Origin: Torymus aiolomorphi
Lineage: Eukaryota > Arthropoda > Insecta > Hymenoptera > Torymidae
Assembly: GCA_036365515.1 (NCBI GenBank)
Contig: CM070874.1
Location: 245,638,930 to 245,702,929 of the forward strand
DNA: 64,000 nucleotides
Direction: 5' to 3'
The notes beneath the pieces are model-generated. The model was not told the origin of the DNA, did no database searches, and was given only the letters and a program-made list of their open reading frames with translations. Shown here piece after piece: positions 53,434 to 64,000 of the stretch. The translations under genes and the position numbers were made by a program. Each line of letters begins with the position of its first letter. The stretch's first letter is position 1.

Positions 53434-56250
53434 GACATAAATTTACAGAGCCTATCCGTGGCCAGCTACTCTACGGGTGGCCGAGCTCGTTCGAGCGTCT
53501 GGCGGCTTCGACCATCCGTACAGTCGGACATGTGTCAAATCAGCTATACCACGACAGAAAATATAATTATTCCAGTATAGAAAGGATTATCAACTTCATG
53601 TGCCATTATTTATTGTAATATTAATTCAAAGACATAAATTCACAGAGCCTGCCCGTGGCCAGCTACTCTACGGGTGTCCGAGTTCGCCCGAGGGTCGGGC
53701 AGTTTCGACCAACCGTAGAATGTCCATTATGTAAAGTCAGCTATACCCGACAGAAAATATAAGTATTCCTGTATGGAATTGTTTCTCATCTTCATGTGTG
53801 ATATGTTCTTGTAATTATAATTAAAGGACATAAATTCATAGAGCCTGTCCGTGGCCAGCTACTCTACGGGTGGCCCAGTTCGTTCGAGCGTCGGGCGGCT
53901 TCGACCACCCGTACAGTGTCGAATGCGTAAATTCTGTTATACCACAAGAGAAAAAATAAGTATTCCGGTATGGAATGGTTTCTAAAATTCATATGTGATT
54001 ATTTATTGTAATATTAATTCATAGACATAAATTCACAGAGCCTGTTGGTGGCTAGCTACTCTATGTGTGGCCGAGTTCGTTCGAGCGTCGGTCGACTTCG
54101 ACCACCCGTAGAGAGTCGAATGCGTAAATTCTGTTATACCACGAGAGAAAACATAAGTATTCCGGTATGGAATGGTTTCTAAATTTCATGTGTGATTATT
54201 TATTGTAATATTAATTGAAAGATATAAATTCAAAGAGTCTGTCCGTGGCCAGCTACTCTACGGGTGGCCGAGTTCGTTCGAACGTCGGTCGGCTTCGACC
54301 ACCCGTAGAGTGGCGAATGTAGAAATTCAGCTATACAACGACACAAAATATAAGTATTCCGGAATGGAATGGTTTCTCATCTTCATGTGTGATATGTTCT
54401 TATAATTTTAATGAGAAGACATAAATTCACAGAGCCTGTCCGTTGCCAGCTACTCTACGGGTGGCCGAGCTCGTTCGAGCGTCGGGAGGCTTCGACCATC
54501 CGTAGTGACGCAAAAGTGTAAATTCAGCTATACCAAGACAGAAAATATAATTATTCCATTAGAGAAAGGTTTATAAACATCATGTGAGATTATTTATCGT
54601 AATATTAATTGAAAGACATAAATTCACAGAGCCTGTCCGTGGCTAGCTACTCTACGGGTGGCCGACCTCGTTTGAGCGTCGGGCGGCTTCGACCACCCGT
54701 AGAGTGTCGAATGTGTAAATTCAGCTATACCACAAACGAAAATATAATTATTCCAGTATGGAAAGGTTTATAAACTTTATGTCAGGTTATTTATTGTAAC
54801 ATTAATTGAAAGACATAAATTCACAGATCCTGTCCGTGGCCAGCTACTCTACGGGTGGTCGAGCTCGTTCGAGCGTCGGGTGGCTTCGACCACCCGTAGA
54901 GTAGCGAATGCGTAAATTGTTATACCACGAGAGAAAATATAATTATTCCGGTAAGGAATGGTTTCTCATCTTCATGGGTGATATATTCTGATAATTTTAA
55001 TTAAAAGACATAAATTCACACAGCCTGTCCGTGGGCCGCTACTCTGCGGGTGGCCGAACTCGTTCGAGCATCGGGCGGCTTCGACCACCCGTAGAGAGTC
55101 GAATGCGTAAATTCTGTTCTAACACGAGAGAAAACATAAGTATTCCGGTATGGGATAGTTTCTAAACTTCATGTGTCATTATTTATTGTAATATTAATTA
55201 ACAGACATAAATTCACAGAGAATGTCCGTGGCTAGCTACACTACGTGTGGCCGACCTCGTTTGAGCGTCGGGCGGCTTCGACCACCCGTAGAGTGTCGAA
55301 TGTGTAAATTCAGCTATACCACAAACGAAAATATAATTATTCCAGTATGGAAAGGTTTATAAACTTTATATCAGATTATTTATTGTAACATTAATTGAAA
55401 GACATAAATTCACAGATCCTGCCCGTGGCCAGCTACTCTACGGGTGGTCGAGTTCGTTCGAGCGTCGGTGGGCTTCGACCACCCGTAGAGTGGCGAATGT
55501 GTAAATTCAGCTATACCACGACAGAAAATATAAGTATTCCGGTACGGAATGGTTTCGCATCTTCCTGTGTGATATGTTCTTTTAATGTTAGTCAAAAGAC
55601 ATAAATTCACAGAGCCTGTCCGTGGCCAGCTACTCTACGGGGGGCCGAGCAGGTTCAAGCATCGGGCGGCTTCGACCACCCGTGCAGTGGTGAACGTGTA
55701 AATTCTGTTACACCACGACAGCAAATATAAATATTCCAGTATGGAGAGGTGTCTCATCTTGATGTGTGATATGTTCTTATAATTTTAATTAAAAGACATA
55801 AATTCACAGAGCCTTTCCGTGGCCAGCTACCCTACGGGTGGCCGAGTTCGTTCGATCGTCGGTCGGCTTCGACCACCCGTAGAGTGGCGAGTGCGTAAAT
55901 TCAGCTATACCACGACCGAAAATATAAGTACTCCGGTATGAAATGGTTTCTCATCTTCATGTGTGGTATGATGTTATAATTTTAATTAAAAGACATAAAT
56001 TCACAGAGCCTGTTCGTGGCCTGCTACTCTACGGGTGGCCGAGCTCGTTCGAGCGTCGGACGGCTTCAACCAGTCGTAGAGTCGCACATGTGCAAAATCA
56101 GCTATACCACGGCAGAAAATACAATTATTCCAGTATGGCAAGGTTTATAAACTTCATGTGCAATTATTTATTGTAATATTAATTGAAAGACATAAATTGA
56201 CAGAGCCTGTCCGCTACTCTACGGGTGGCCGAGCTCGTTCGAGCGTCGAT
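53434..56250. repeat. 197-bp satellite, 14 full units and one partial
   Basis: GACATAAATTCACAGAGCCT starts units at 53434, 53631, 53827, 54023, 54221, 54418, 54615, 54812, 55007, 55204, 55401, 55598, 55795, 55992 and 56189, always 195-198 bp apart. Each unit has a GC-rich inverted core: ACTCTACGGGTGG ... CCACCCGTAGAGT enclosing CGAGCTCGTTCGAGCG, and an AT-rich back half. The 54615/54812 pair and the 55204/55401 pair share private variants, so part of the array is a three-unit (591-bp) duplication. Confidence 0.95.
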
Positions 56251-56825
56251 ATTTTATAAATAAAGATTTTATAAATCCAATCAATTTACAGAAAATTTAC
56301 AGAACTGACAATGAACTGTCTATGAATTTTATGAGAAAAAATTCAAAAGAAATAAAAACCACCTATCAAATTTAGAAGAATGGTGGCTTTTATTATGCAT
56401 TACTTTTATATAGTTAGAAACAGATTAAATAATTGCCCTGATAATTTAACCATTAAATATCATCTTCTGGCCTGCGTAGCACTGATATAAGATATGGTAT
56501 TCTCTGCTTCTACACTGCAGCTTCTGTGTCGGCGAAAAGTTCTTGTGCGTGACAGCTATTGGGGAGTTTGCACCAGGTAGTCTTGTCATATCATTATATG
56601 TATACCAATGAATGCTGAGAAGGGCCTAGTTGCATTGGTTCCATATGCAGTACTGATATCTTGTCGTCCTGCATGACGTACTGTGTGACGATATCTGGTA
56701 CTGCTGTTCATAACAGGGCTCTTGCTGAAGCAATGACATAGCTAGAGACTCTTGGAGCAATACACAGATATATGCTCTCCACTTTCTGAGGAGGCGAGAA
56801 GACCTCTTGTTTCTTGTCGACATAA
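56251..56825. other. Interval without confident gene
   Basis: A 70-codon minus frame at 56626-56838 could be a further exon of the gene proposed at 56.8-57.3 kb, but nothing in it is recognisable. Confidence 0.35.
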
Positions 56826-56841
56826 TTTTAGTATTCACTCA

Positions 56842-57337
56842 CTGGCATCATTTCACTACTGCTGCTGCTGTTGGAGGATATTGTATTCTCCAGCATTTGT
56901 TGATATGTATATTGAACAGCAAGCCTGTGTTCCCAGTGCACATGTACAATATCATGTAAAATATAGTTGAGAGAATAACTACTCCAAAAGTTAACAAGGC
57001 CAAAAAATATCATCATTTACTTGGCATCCCAGAGGGGCTGGATGAGTTTGCTGCACAAGCCCACAGTAATGACATCCACGTAAATAGCGTAAATAGCGTA
57101 AACAGCTCCGGCGGCGGCGTCGATATCGTTCTTCCGTGCTTCAGCTGCCTCTACTCCTATCCTCGTGACGCTCTGCAGGATGTGAGTGTTTATGTGTATA
57201 CGCGCTGCCCTACCTATTATCTTAGCGACGTGTGGTCTCTTTTCGCTCATGTCTACACGTTTCTTCTTTCCCGACCTCTTGGCGGGGATATCTTTTGCTA
57301 ATCTTCTTTGGGAGAAGAATCTCGCGCTCGCGCTCAC
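56842..57337 (-). CDS. Possible host gene, two in-frame exons (function unknown)
   Basis: Exon 1 runs from ATG 57337 (or the inner ATG at about 57250 giving 'MSEKRPHVAKIIGRAARI') to a GTAAAT donor near 57020. The next acceptor-like CACTGGGAACACAG near 56932 starts an exon that continues the same frame ('LAVQYTYQQMLEN', then a Ser run) to a GTGAGT donor near 56842. Exon 1 is Ala-rich with a hydrophobic stretch 'GAVYAIYAIYVDVITVGL' that could be a membrane segment. Upstream (57340-57660) the DNA is GC- and CpG-rich, as in a promoter. I do not recognise the protein, and the third exon is unclear. Confidence 0.3.
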
Positions 57338-57660
57338 CTACCTGGACGTGCTCGCCAGCGCCCAGCACCGAGCACCGGAGCACGACGACTAACGAGCTGC
57401 AGCGCATGCGCTTGAGCGTACACGCACACGGCACACTAAAAAAACAACGAAGAGGATGCAGCGATGTCTATCTCGCCAGCACTAAATACTGCACTTATAT
57501 ACACTACACTAGCCTAGCTACTCACGAGTCACTAGGTCACAACATAACGGACGCGACGCGGTGGTCAACGAGGACAGCGACGGCGGCGGCCCGGCAGGCC
57601 CGCGGTCGCAGGCCGCGGACGGCTACTCATCATTGCGCCATCTATAGTCATTTATGAGAA

Positions 57661-58364
57661 CTATACAACGTAAACAAATATAAGGCTTCAAAACAGGTTG
57701 GTACGACTTACTTTGCACCATGCACAAGCACAACCATTTTACGTTAGTGGTGAGTAGTTTTGCCAACCTTACAACTTATTGTCGAAAGTTTATATATGGA
57801 AAAAAATAAAATAATACTTTTTGACGAATTTCAAAAAAAGAAGATTGTCAGGCGCTCGGTAATGCTACGGCGAGCATATATTTCAAATTTCAGGCAGATC
57901 CGATGTATATTCGAGCTTATGTTGAAGTTTTCGTTCAAAAATGTTACTAAAACATGCATAACTCGATGACAATTATCTTTTTTGTTCTGAAAATTTAACA
58001 TGATCATCTCCAAAGAATTGCCGAGCGCCTGACAATGAGTTTTTGTCATAAAACTCATTGTTGATTTAATTATTATTAAATATATAGCATATTACCGACA
58101 TATCGGTAACGTAGGGATTTTCACTTGAGTATCACATGGCCTTAATATAGAAGTGAAGCCAAAAGTATTGTTAAACGTATGTTTCGGTCTCTAATTGGCC
58201 AGCGTATCTAGCTAATTTCATGTACCGGTGAGGCACTCTGTAAATTAACCTCAATAAAAAACTAAAGCAAGTGAACAATACGCACGCGTAGCACGCGTCA
58301 TTTCCACTTTCTAATATAAATAAACCCGAAAAATTACGATTTGAAAAGAGGGCTAAATCAGTTT
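57661..58364. other. Non-coding with a hairpin and the right TTAA repeat
   Basis: GATTGTCAGGCGCTCGGTAA at 57843 is inverted at 58018-58039 as TTGCCGAGCGCCTGACAATG, giving a 197-bp hairpin. At 58125-58145 lies the inverse of the 48967 repeat, ending GGCCTTAA. Confidence 0.7.
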
Positions 58365-58840
58365 TAACCTCGAATATCTCTGAAATTCATAAACCAGTTC
58401 TTTTACGCTAAGAATACGTATAATAAATAATATACAAACTCTACATCTCCGCCAAATTTTAAAGAAATTGAAACAATTTTTCTCTAGTTATCTTGCGACA
58501 AAGAAAATGACTTTGTAAAATAGGAAAATTTTGAATATCAAAAAGTAAATGTACCATCTTGATGAAAATTCACATACATAATATCTATATCACATAACAT
58601 ATTTTGTATAAATCTGGAGCTGACTCATCTAGCCGTTCTCGAGAAATTCCGATTTGGAAAAAGAAGTTAAAAAAATTTTAACCTCAAATATCTCTGAAAT
58701 TTATGGATCAATCCATTTGCCTAAAGAACTGTCATAATTGGTATACAAACTCTATGCCTACAAAGAATTTCAAAGCAATTAAGCCAATTTTACTCTAGAT
58801 ATGCAACGAACACGAAAAAATCACTTTTTTTTATAAATTA
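58365..58840. repeat. Two direct copies of a dispersed ~160-bp repeat
   Basis: TTTTAACCTC(G/A)AATATCTCTG begins copies at 58365 and 58676; both contain ATACAAACTCTA and CTCTAG(T/A)TAT. A third copy in the same orientation is at 48383. Confidence 0.75.
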
Positions 58841-58926
58841 TTTTTTTCTCCAAAAATAATGAATAATCAAACATAAAAATTGAGCAAGTTATAGTACTCA
58901 ATATTCTTCATAACTAAAAAAATATT

Positions 58927-59065
58927 GCGTGTGTGTGTGTGCGTGTGTGTGTATGTGTGCATGCTCACGCACACACACACACACACACACCCACCCACCC
59001 CCACATCACGCAGGCACGCAGGCACGCACGCACGCACACACACACCCGCACACCCATATCCATAC
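58927..59065. repeat. Compound TG/CA/CACG microsatellite
   Basis: (TG)n on the left and (CA)n on the right of GCATGCTCACGC make a near-palindromic simple repeat, followed by GCACGCAG units. Confidence 0.9.
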
Positions 59066-59147
59066 AGACATTTTCTATAATCATGTGATTTTTATTTAAT
59101 ATCATACTTAGATAGCTAATTTCTAATTAATAAATCATGAATACTCA

Positions 59148-59613
<466 letters not shown>

Positions 59614-60324
59614 CTAAAAAAAAAGTAAAATGTTTTAGTATATACATATACTAAAATTGTTGTAAAAAGTATTAGTATACACATGTACTAAAATTGTTGT
59701 GCTATACTGATAACTTAATGAAATTATAAGGCGTTGAAGATATTTGAACAAAATTATGTAGCTGATCTTAAACAATATCATGATTCAAGAAGACTTAACG
59801 GTCTGGTACCCTCTGCAATATGTTTATTGCATTGCCTTGTTATCATTTTTCCAAATTATTTATACAATAAACTATTCAATACCAAATATGTTTATCAAGT
59901 CGATGGATACCATTTCGGATGTTAACCCCCACCTACCTCACCGCAATTTAGAAAATTTGCGGTAACGATAAGTTGATCTTAACAATATACAGAAGTATTA
60001 CTTATTTTTTTAACTGTTTTGAGTATTGAAATAATTATTTCTAAAACCAATAAAGCACCTTCGTCTCATGCAAATACTCAAAAGATTCTTTAACAAGTAT
60101 GAATTGGTTTTTGATTAGATACTTTGTGTATGCGTTTCTTTTTATTTCAGAAGATTTTACATTCGTGATACATATGGATCAAAGAATTAAACTCAAGTTT
60201 AAAAAATCAAACTACCAGACGTAAAACTAATGCTTCAGCAAATAATAAACTCGATACGACAGTAGTAACCTTCAAAATCTATTGTGCATGGCATTTTGTC
60301 GAAAGCACGCGCTCTTTACTATCA
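59614..60324. other. Interval upstream of the Usp7 exon, probably intron
   Basis: No further exon recognised; a 46-bp local duplication ATACTAAAATTGTTGT lies at 59650-59700. The short plus-strand frames have no signature. Confidence 0.4.
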
Positions 60325-61420
60325 ACTATAGGCGGGCACTAACGAAGATAATTATTTATAAAATTCTTTGACCTCAATAACCGGGGAAAGCGGGAACTAT
60401 GTAAAGAAGGGACATACGTAGGCGTGCAACAGTAAGCAAGACGATTATTTAAATAATTTTTAAACTCAAGTAGCTGCGGGTCGCGAGGTCCACACATATA
60501 TAAGGGTTTTACGTAGGCGTGCAACAGGTAGCAAGACCATTATTTAAATAATTTTCGAACTCAAGTAGCCAGGGAACGCGAGATCCACACATATAAGGGA
60601 GTGACGTAGATGTGTGAGACTAAGCAAGATGACTACTTATCAAAGTCTTTAACCTAAATAGCCAAGGGACACAAGGTCCAACCATATAAGGAACTTACAG
60701 AGGCGTGTGATAGTAAGCAAGATGATTACTTATCAAAGTCTTTAACCTAAATAGCCGAGGGACACAAGGTCCATGCATATAAGGGAGTTACAGAGGCGTG
60801 TGATAGTAAGCAAGATGAATATTTAAATAATTTTTAAACTCAAAGTTACTGTGACGTGCGAGAGTAAGCAAGACAATTATTGAAATGATTATTGAACTCA
60901 AGAACCCGAAGGCACAAGGTCCACGCATATTAAGAAATTACGTGGACGTGGTACAGGGGTCGAGTTAATAAATTAAAAAATTCTCTAAATATCCGGGGGA
61001 CGCGAGGTCCAGGCATATAAGGGAGTTATGTAGACGTGCGACACTAACCAAGACGATTATTTATAAAATGCTTTAACCTAAATAGCCGGGGCAAGGGAGG
61101 ACCACGTAAATACGTCAGATACGTAGGCATGCGACGGTAAACAAGACGATTATTTAAATAATTTTTAAACTTAAGTTGCTGGGGGACGCCAGATCCACGC
61201 GTATAAGAGGGGACCACGTGGACGTGCACCAAAAAGCAGGTGATATTATTTAAAAAAGTCTTAAACTCAAATAACCGGGGGATGCGAGGTCGTCGCAAAA
61301 AGGGAGTTACGTAAACGTGGGACAGTGAGCGAGTTTATGAATTTAAAAATTCTGAAACCTAAATAGCCGCGAGACGCTAGCTCAGCGAAAAAAGAGAGAG
61401 CTACATTGACTACAATTTAT
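60325..61420. repeat. ~93-bp satellite, about 12 diverged units
   Basis: Anchors of the type GACGATTATTTAAATAATTT or GATTATTTATAAAAT..TTT, then CTCAA(G/A)TAGCC, a GGGACGCGAGGTCCA-like block and GGGAGTTACGTAGGCGTG, recur near 60344, 60441, 60535, 60629, 60721, 60815, 60871, 60960, 61051, 61144, 61240 and 61332. One unit (60815) is shortened to 56 bp. Confidence 0.85.
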
Positions 61421-61811
61421 GTGGACGTACTACGTCATTCAGGATGCCCATTAATTGGAAGACCTCACACCCGAGTAGCGGGCGAACATGACGTCCATGT
61501 ACAGGAGCCGCAGACATAATGCGATAGTGAGTGAGTAGATTTATTTAATAAAGTGTCTACCCAAGCTTTTTAGGTCTAACACTTAATCAAATAATCGACT
61601 CCCTTCCAGTTCCACATCTGTGTGCCTTCCTGTTTCGCGTTAAACAAGTTTAAGACTGCTTTAGTTGATCAACATGCTCACTATTCGCCGTCTACGTAAT
61701 TCCCTTTTTTGCGTCCATCTTGCATCTCCCAGCCATTTAGGTCTCAGAATACATTAATTATTTGTCTTCTTTACTGTCGAACCCTGGCGAAAAAAATTAC
61801 GTGATTAATTA
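61421..61811. other. Non-coding spacer before the mariner-like element
   Basis: Degenerate continuation of the satellite to about 61560, then unique AT-rich sequence. Nothing else seen. Confidence 0.5.
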
Positions 61812-61875
61812 TACCGGGTGTCCCATTTTAAAACCAGCAGGCAAATATCTCGAAAACTAAGGGAGATGGAAAAAA

Positions 61876-62600
61876 ACTTTTAATACAAAAGTTGTAGGGT
61901 TCAGAGGGGCCCAACCGATCGTGACCTTGGCTATGACCTTGAGGTCAATGATCAAGTTCATTTGAAGATCAAATCGATTTTTTCAAATGGGAACCCCCAC
62001 TTTTGACGTCGTAAATGGAAAGAGCGGAAAATTTTACGTTCAGATATATCCTTGAGTCAAGGTCATGCTCATGGTCATGGTCACGTTTAAAATCAAAATC
62101 AATAAACGCATCAAAACATTCCCATAATTAGGTATACGAGACAAATTGTTAAATACAAAAGTTGTAGGGTTCAGAGGGGCCCAACTGATCGTAACCTTGG
62201 TTATGACCTTGAGGTCAATGATCAAGGTCATTTGAAGGTCACATCGATTTTTTCAAATGGGAACCCCCACTTTTGACCTCGTAAATGAAAAGAGCGGAAA
62301 ATTTTACGTTTAGATATGTCCTTGAGTCAAGGCCATGGTCATGGTCATGGTCATGTTTAAAATCAAAATCAATCAACGCATCCAAACATTCCCATAATTA
62401 CGCATACGAGTGTTAAATACAGAAGTTGTAGTGTTTGGAGGGGCCCAACTGATCGTGACCTTGATCATGAACTTGAGGTCAAGGATGATGTCGTTTGAAG
62501 GTTAAATCAATTTTGTTTAACGGCAACCCTCACTTTTGACCTCGTAAATAGAAAAACCGAAAAATTCTGATATGACCTTGGGTCAAGGTCATGGTCAAAG
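61876..62600. repeat. ~267-bp tandem repeat, three copies, in the transposon 3' region
   Basis: AAATACA(A/G)AAGTTGTAG restarts at about 61882, 62151 and 62415, each with GAGGGGCCCAAC.GATCGT, a CCTTGAGGTCAA block, and TTTGACCTCGTAAAT. The third copy is the most diverged. Confidence 0.85.
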
Positions 62601-62617
62601 TTATGGTCAGTATCCGT

Positions 62618-62806
62618 GCAGTTAAGAGCAAAGTCGGAGATGACCCGGTCACCTAAGGCAAGGTCGGAGATTACCCGGCCAGTTAAGGCAAGGTCGGAGA
62701 TGACCCGGCCAGTTAAGGCAAGGTCGGAGATGACCCGGCCAGTTAAGGCAAGGTCGGAGATGATCCGGCCAGTTAAGGCAAGGTCGGGGATTATCAGGCC
62801 AGCTAA
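62618..62806. repeat. 30-bp minisatellite, ~6.4 units
   Basis: AAGGCAAGGTCGGAGATGAC plus CCGGCCAGTT repeats every 30 bp from 62618. As 30 is a multiple of 3 it creates an artificial repetitive frame on both strands. Confidence 0.95.
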
Positions 62807-62872
62807 AAATTCATTGGAAAATTCCACGTTCATGTGTATTTGGTCATAGGATTCAAGTGTTTCGGTCACCAT

Positions 62873-63940
62873 TTACTGAAGAAGATGCTCAAAAGTTGCA
62901 CCATTTACTTGTTGACAACATTCTATTCTCCTTTTAAAGTTTCTAACAGTATTTAATAATACTTGACGTGGAATACTTAAGCAGATTTGTGTAATCCTTT
63001 GAATCATGTCATCTCTTGTAGTTGGCCTGTTGCAGTAGACTGTATTTTTTAGGAAGCCCCATAAATAAAAATCTGGAGATGTCAGATCTGGAGATCTTGG
63101 TGGCCATGCTACGGGACCTCCTCTACCAATCCATCGGCCGTTAAACCTTTCATTAAGAAAATCTCTGACAATTCTGGCATAATGTGGAGGAGCACCATCT
63201 TGTTGTAGCCACATTCTGGCCCTTGTATGGAGATCAACGTTTTCTAGAAAGAGTGGCAGCTCGTCTCTCAGCAACTGTAAATAAGTATGTTGAGTTACGT
63301 GACCTTCAAAAAAATAAGGACCAATCAGACATCCGTTAATAATACCACACCATACCGTTACATTCCAGCGATGCTGATGATCAACTTCTCGCATCCAATG
63401 AGGATTAACAGGAGACCAGTAGTGGCAATTATGGCGATTCAACATACCAGTACTCTGAAATGTAGCCTCGTCGCTAAAAAGAACATTGTTAAAGAAATTT
63501 TCATCATCAGTAATTTGTTGTGTTGCCCATTGGCAAAACGTTATTCTCCGTCGATAATCTTGCACAGTTAAAGCTTGATTTAGAGTATTGTGGTAAGGAT
63601 GGTAACGCGCATATCGTAAATATCTACTGACCGTAGATCTTGGAATACCCATTGTTAACTCGATTTCGCGTAAACTGACATGAACATTTAAATGTACCAT
63701 GGCTAGAACAGCAAGAAAGCGAGGATTATTTTCATAATCGTGTTCATTCAGTGTCCTCCTTCTTCAAACGAAGTTTCCTTGTCGACCGCGCAGTTCAATG
63801 TCACGTATTACCGTATGATCAGGATGTTGTCGTTGAGGGAACCGAGCACGATACAATCTGCTTGCCTCTCGATAGTTTCGTCGACATTCTCCTAAAATAA
63901 GAAGAATGTCAACTATTTCATTAGCAGAATAGTCAGGCAT
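62873..63940 (-). pseudogene. DD41D mariner-like transposase with one in-frame stop
   Basis: 356 codons from ATG 63940 to TAG/TAA 62873, interrupted by TGA at 63764-63766 (codon 59). Two helix-turn-helix units are visible: 'RRNYREASRLYRARFPQRQ' and 'VSLREIELTMGIPRSTVSRY'. The catalytic core has 'VLFSDEATF' (first D), 'WLQQDGAPPHYAR' (second D) and 'SPDLTSPDFYLWGFLKN' (third D). 41 residues separate the second and third Asp, the spacing of the rosa/DD41D group. The stop arises where a CGA-type codon could have mutated at CpG. A start at 63700 would lose the first DNA-binding domain. It cuts and pastes its own element at TA sites. Confidence 0.88.
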
Positions 63941-64000
63941 TCTTTTTTAGTTGTAAATGCAATTATTTATCAAAACACACCACAAAAGAAATAATATGTT

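Larger units (their letters stand above)
61812..64000 (-). mobile_element. Mariner/Tc1-superfamily (DD41D-type) transposon, runs off the right edge
   Basis: TATACCGGGTGTCCCATTTT at 61811 is a terminal-repeat-like sequence next to a TA. Inside follow a 3' region of tandem repeats and a minus-strand transposase gene that starts at 63940. The opposite end is outside the window. Confidence 0.7.

Noticed and set aside
53434..56250. Hammerhead ribozyme in the 197-bp satellite
   Set aside because: The unit has a strong inverted core, but I could not find the CTGATGA and GAAA core boxes in a usable order, so no ribozyme is claimed.
53434..56250. CRISPR array
   Set aside because: Unit length (197 bp) and absence of short repeats with unique spacers exclude it; the DNA is eukaryotic.
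48967..58145. A confirmed 9.2-kb piggyBac transposon
   Set aside because: Only 21 nt of inverted identity and no transposase; kept as an open observation, not a feature.
62507..62872. 121-codon frame with VISDLALTGR repeats
   Set aside because: Translation of the 30-bp minisatellite; no conserved domain and repeats on both strands.

Overview
This window looks like repeat-dense, AT-rich insect nuclear DNA, most probably from a hymenopteran (a parasitoid-wasp-like genome). That placement is an inference from three things: two well-spliced exons of a Usp7-type deubiquitinase that read like insect Usp7, the types of transposable elements present, and many dispersed hairpin repeats. There is no bacterial-style gene organisation, and I see no tRNA, rRNA or CRISPR array.

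Layout. 1-2045: 5' LTR and gag start of an LTR retrotransposon on the minus strand, running off the left edge. 3.0-7.7 kb: decayed Ty3/gypsy pol (RT, RNase H, integrase zinc domain, minus strand) split by a 440-bp hairpin element. 9.2-10.3 kb: a 1.1-kb palindrome. 10.9-24.85 kb: a decayed Polinton/Maverick (adintovirus-like) element. 25-31 kb: three tandem arrays and a 3.3-kb inverted-repeat (foldback) element. 31.4-35.8 kb: a decayed non-LTR retrotransposon. 38.3-46.5 kb: a complete but mutated Copia element with both LTRs, PBS and PPT. 47-51 kb: tandem repeats. 52.3 kb: a gypsy integrase scrap. 53.4-56.25 kb: a 197-bp satellite with 15 units. 56.8-57.3 kb: a possible two-exon host gene. 59.15-59.61 kb: two Usp7 exons. 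60.3-61.5 kb: a ~93-bp satellite. 61.8 kb to the right edge: a mariner-like DD41D transposon with one stop in its transposase.

The Polinton is the centre of interest. It has a capsid module on the minus strand (major capsid, penton-like minor capsid, adenain-type protease, pX-like membrane-active protein, phospholipase A2). A plus-strand run follows: packaging ATPase, a DUF8207-like protein, a small glycine-rich/coiled protein and a chromodomain integrase. Then come a minus-strand small protein and protein-primed DNA polymerase B. Nearly every long gene carries stops or frameshifts, so the element looks dead as a unit. Two related copies of an uncharacterised ~170-aa protein sit at its two ends, both reading outward. 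The left copy is broken. The right copy (23530-24127) is an intact two-exon gene with its own TATA/CCAAT promoter. Just beyond it is a short charged-protein gene remnant followed, 22 nt after the stop, by a hairpin that resembles the 3' stem-loop of replication-dependent histone mRNAs. The intact right-end gene and the histone-like 3' end are the observations I would check first.
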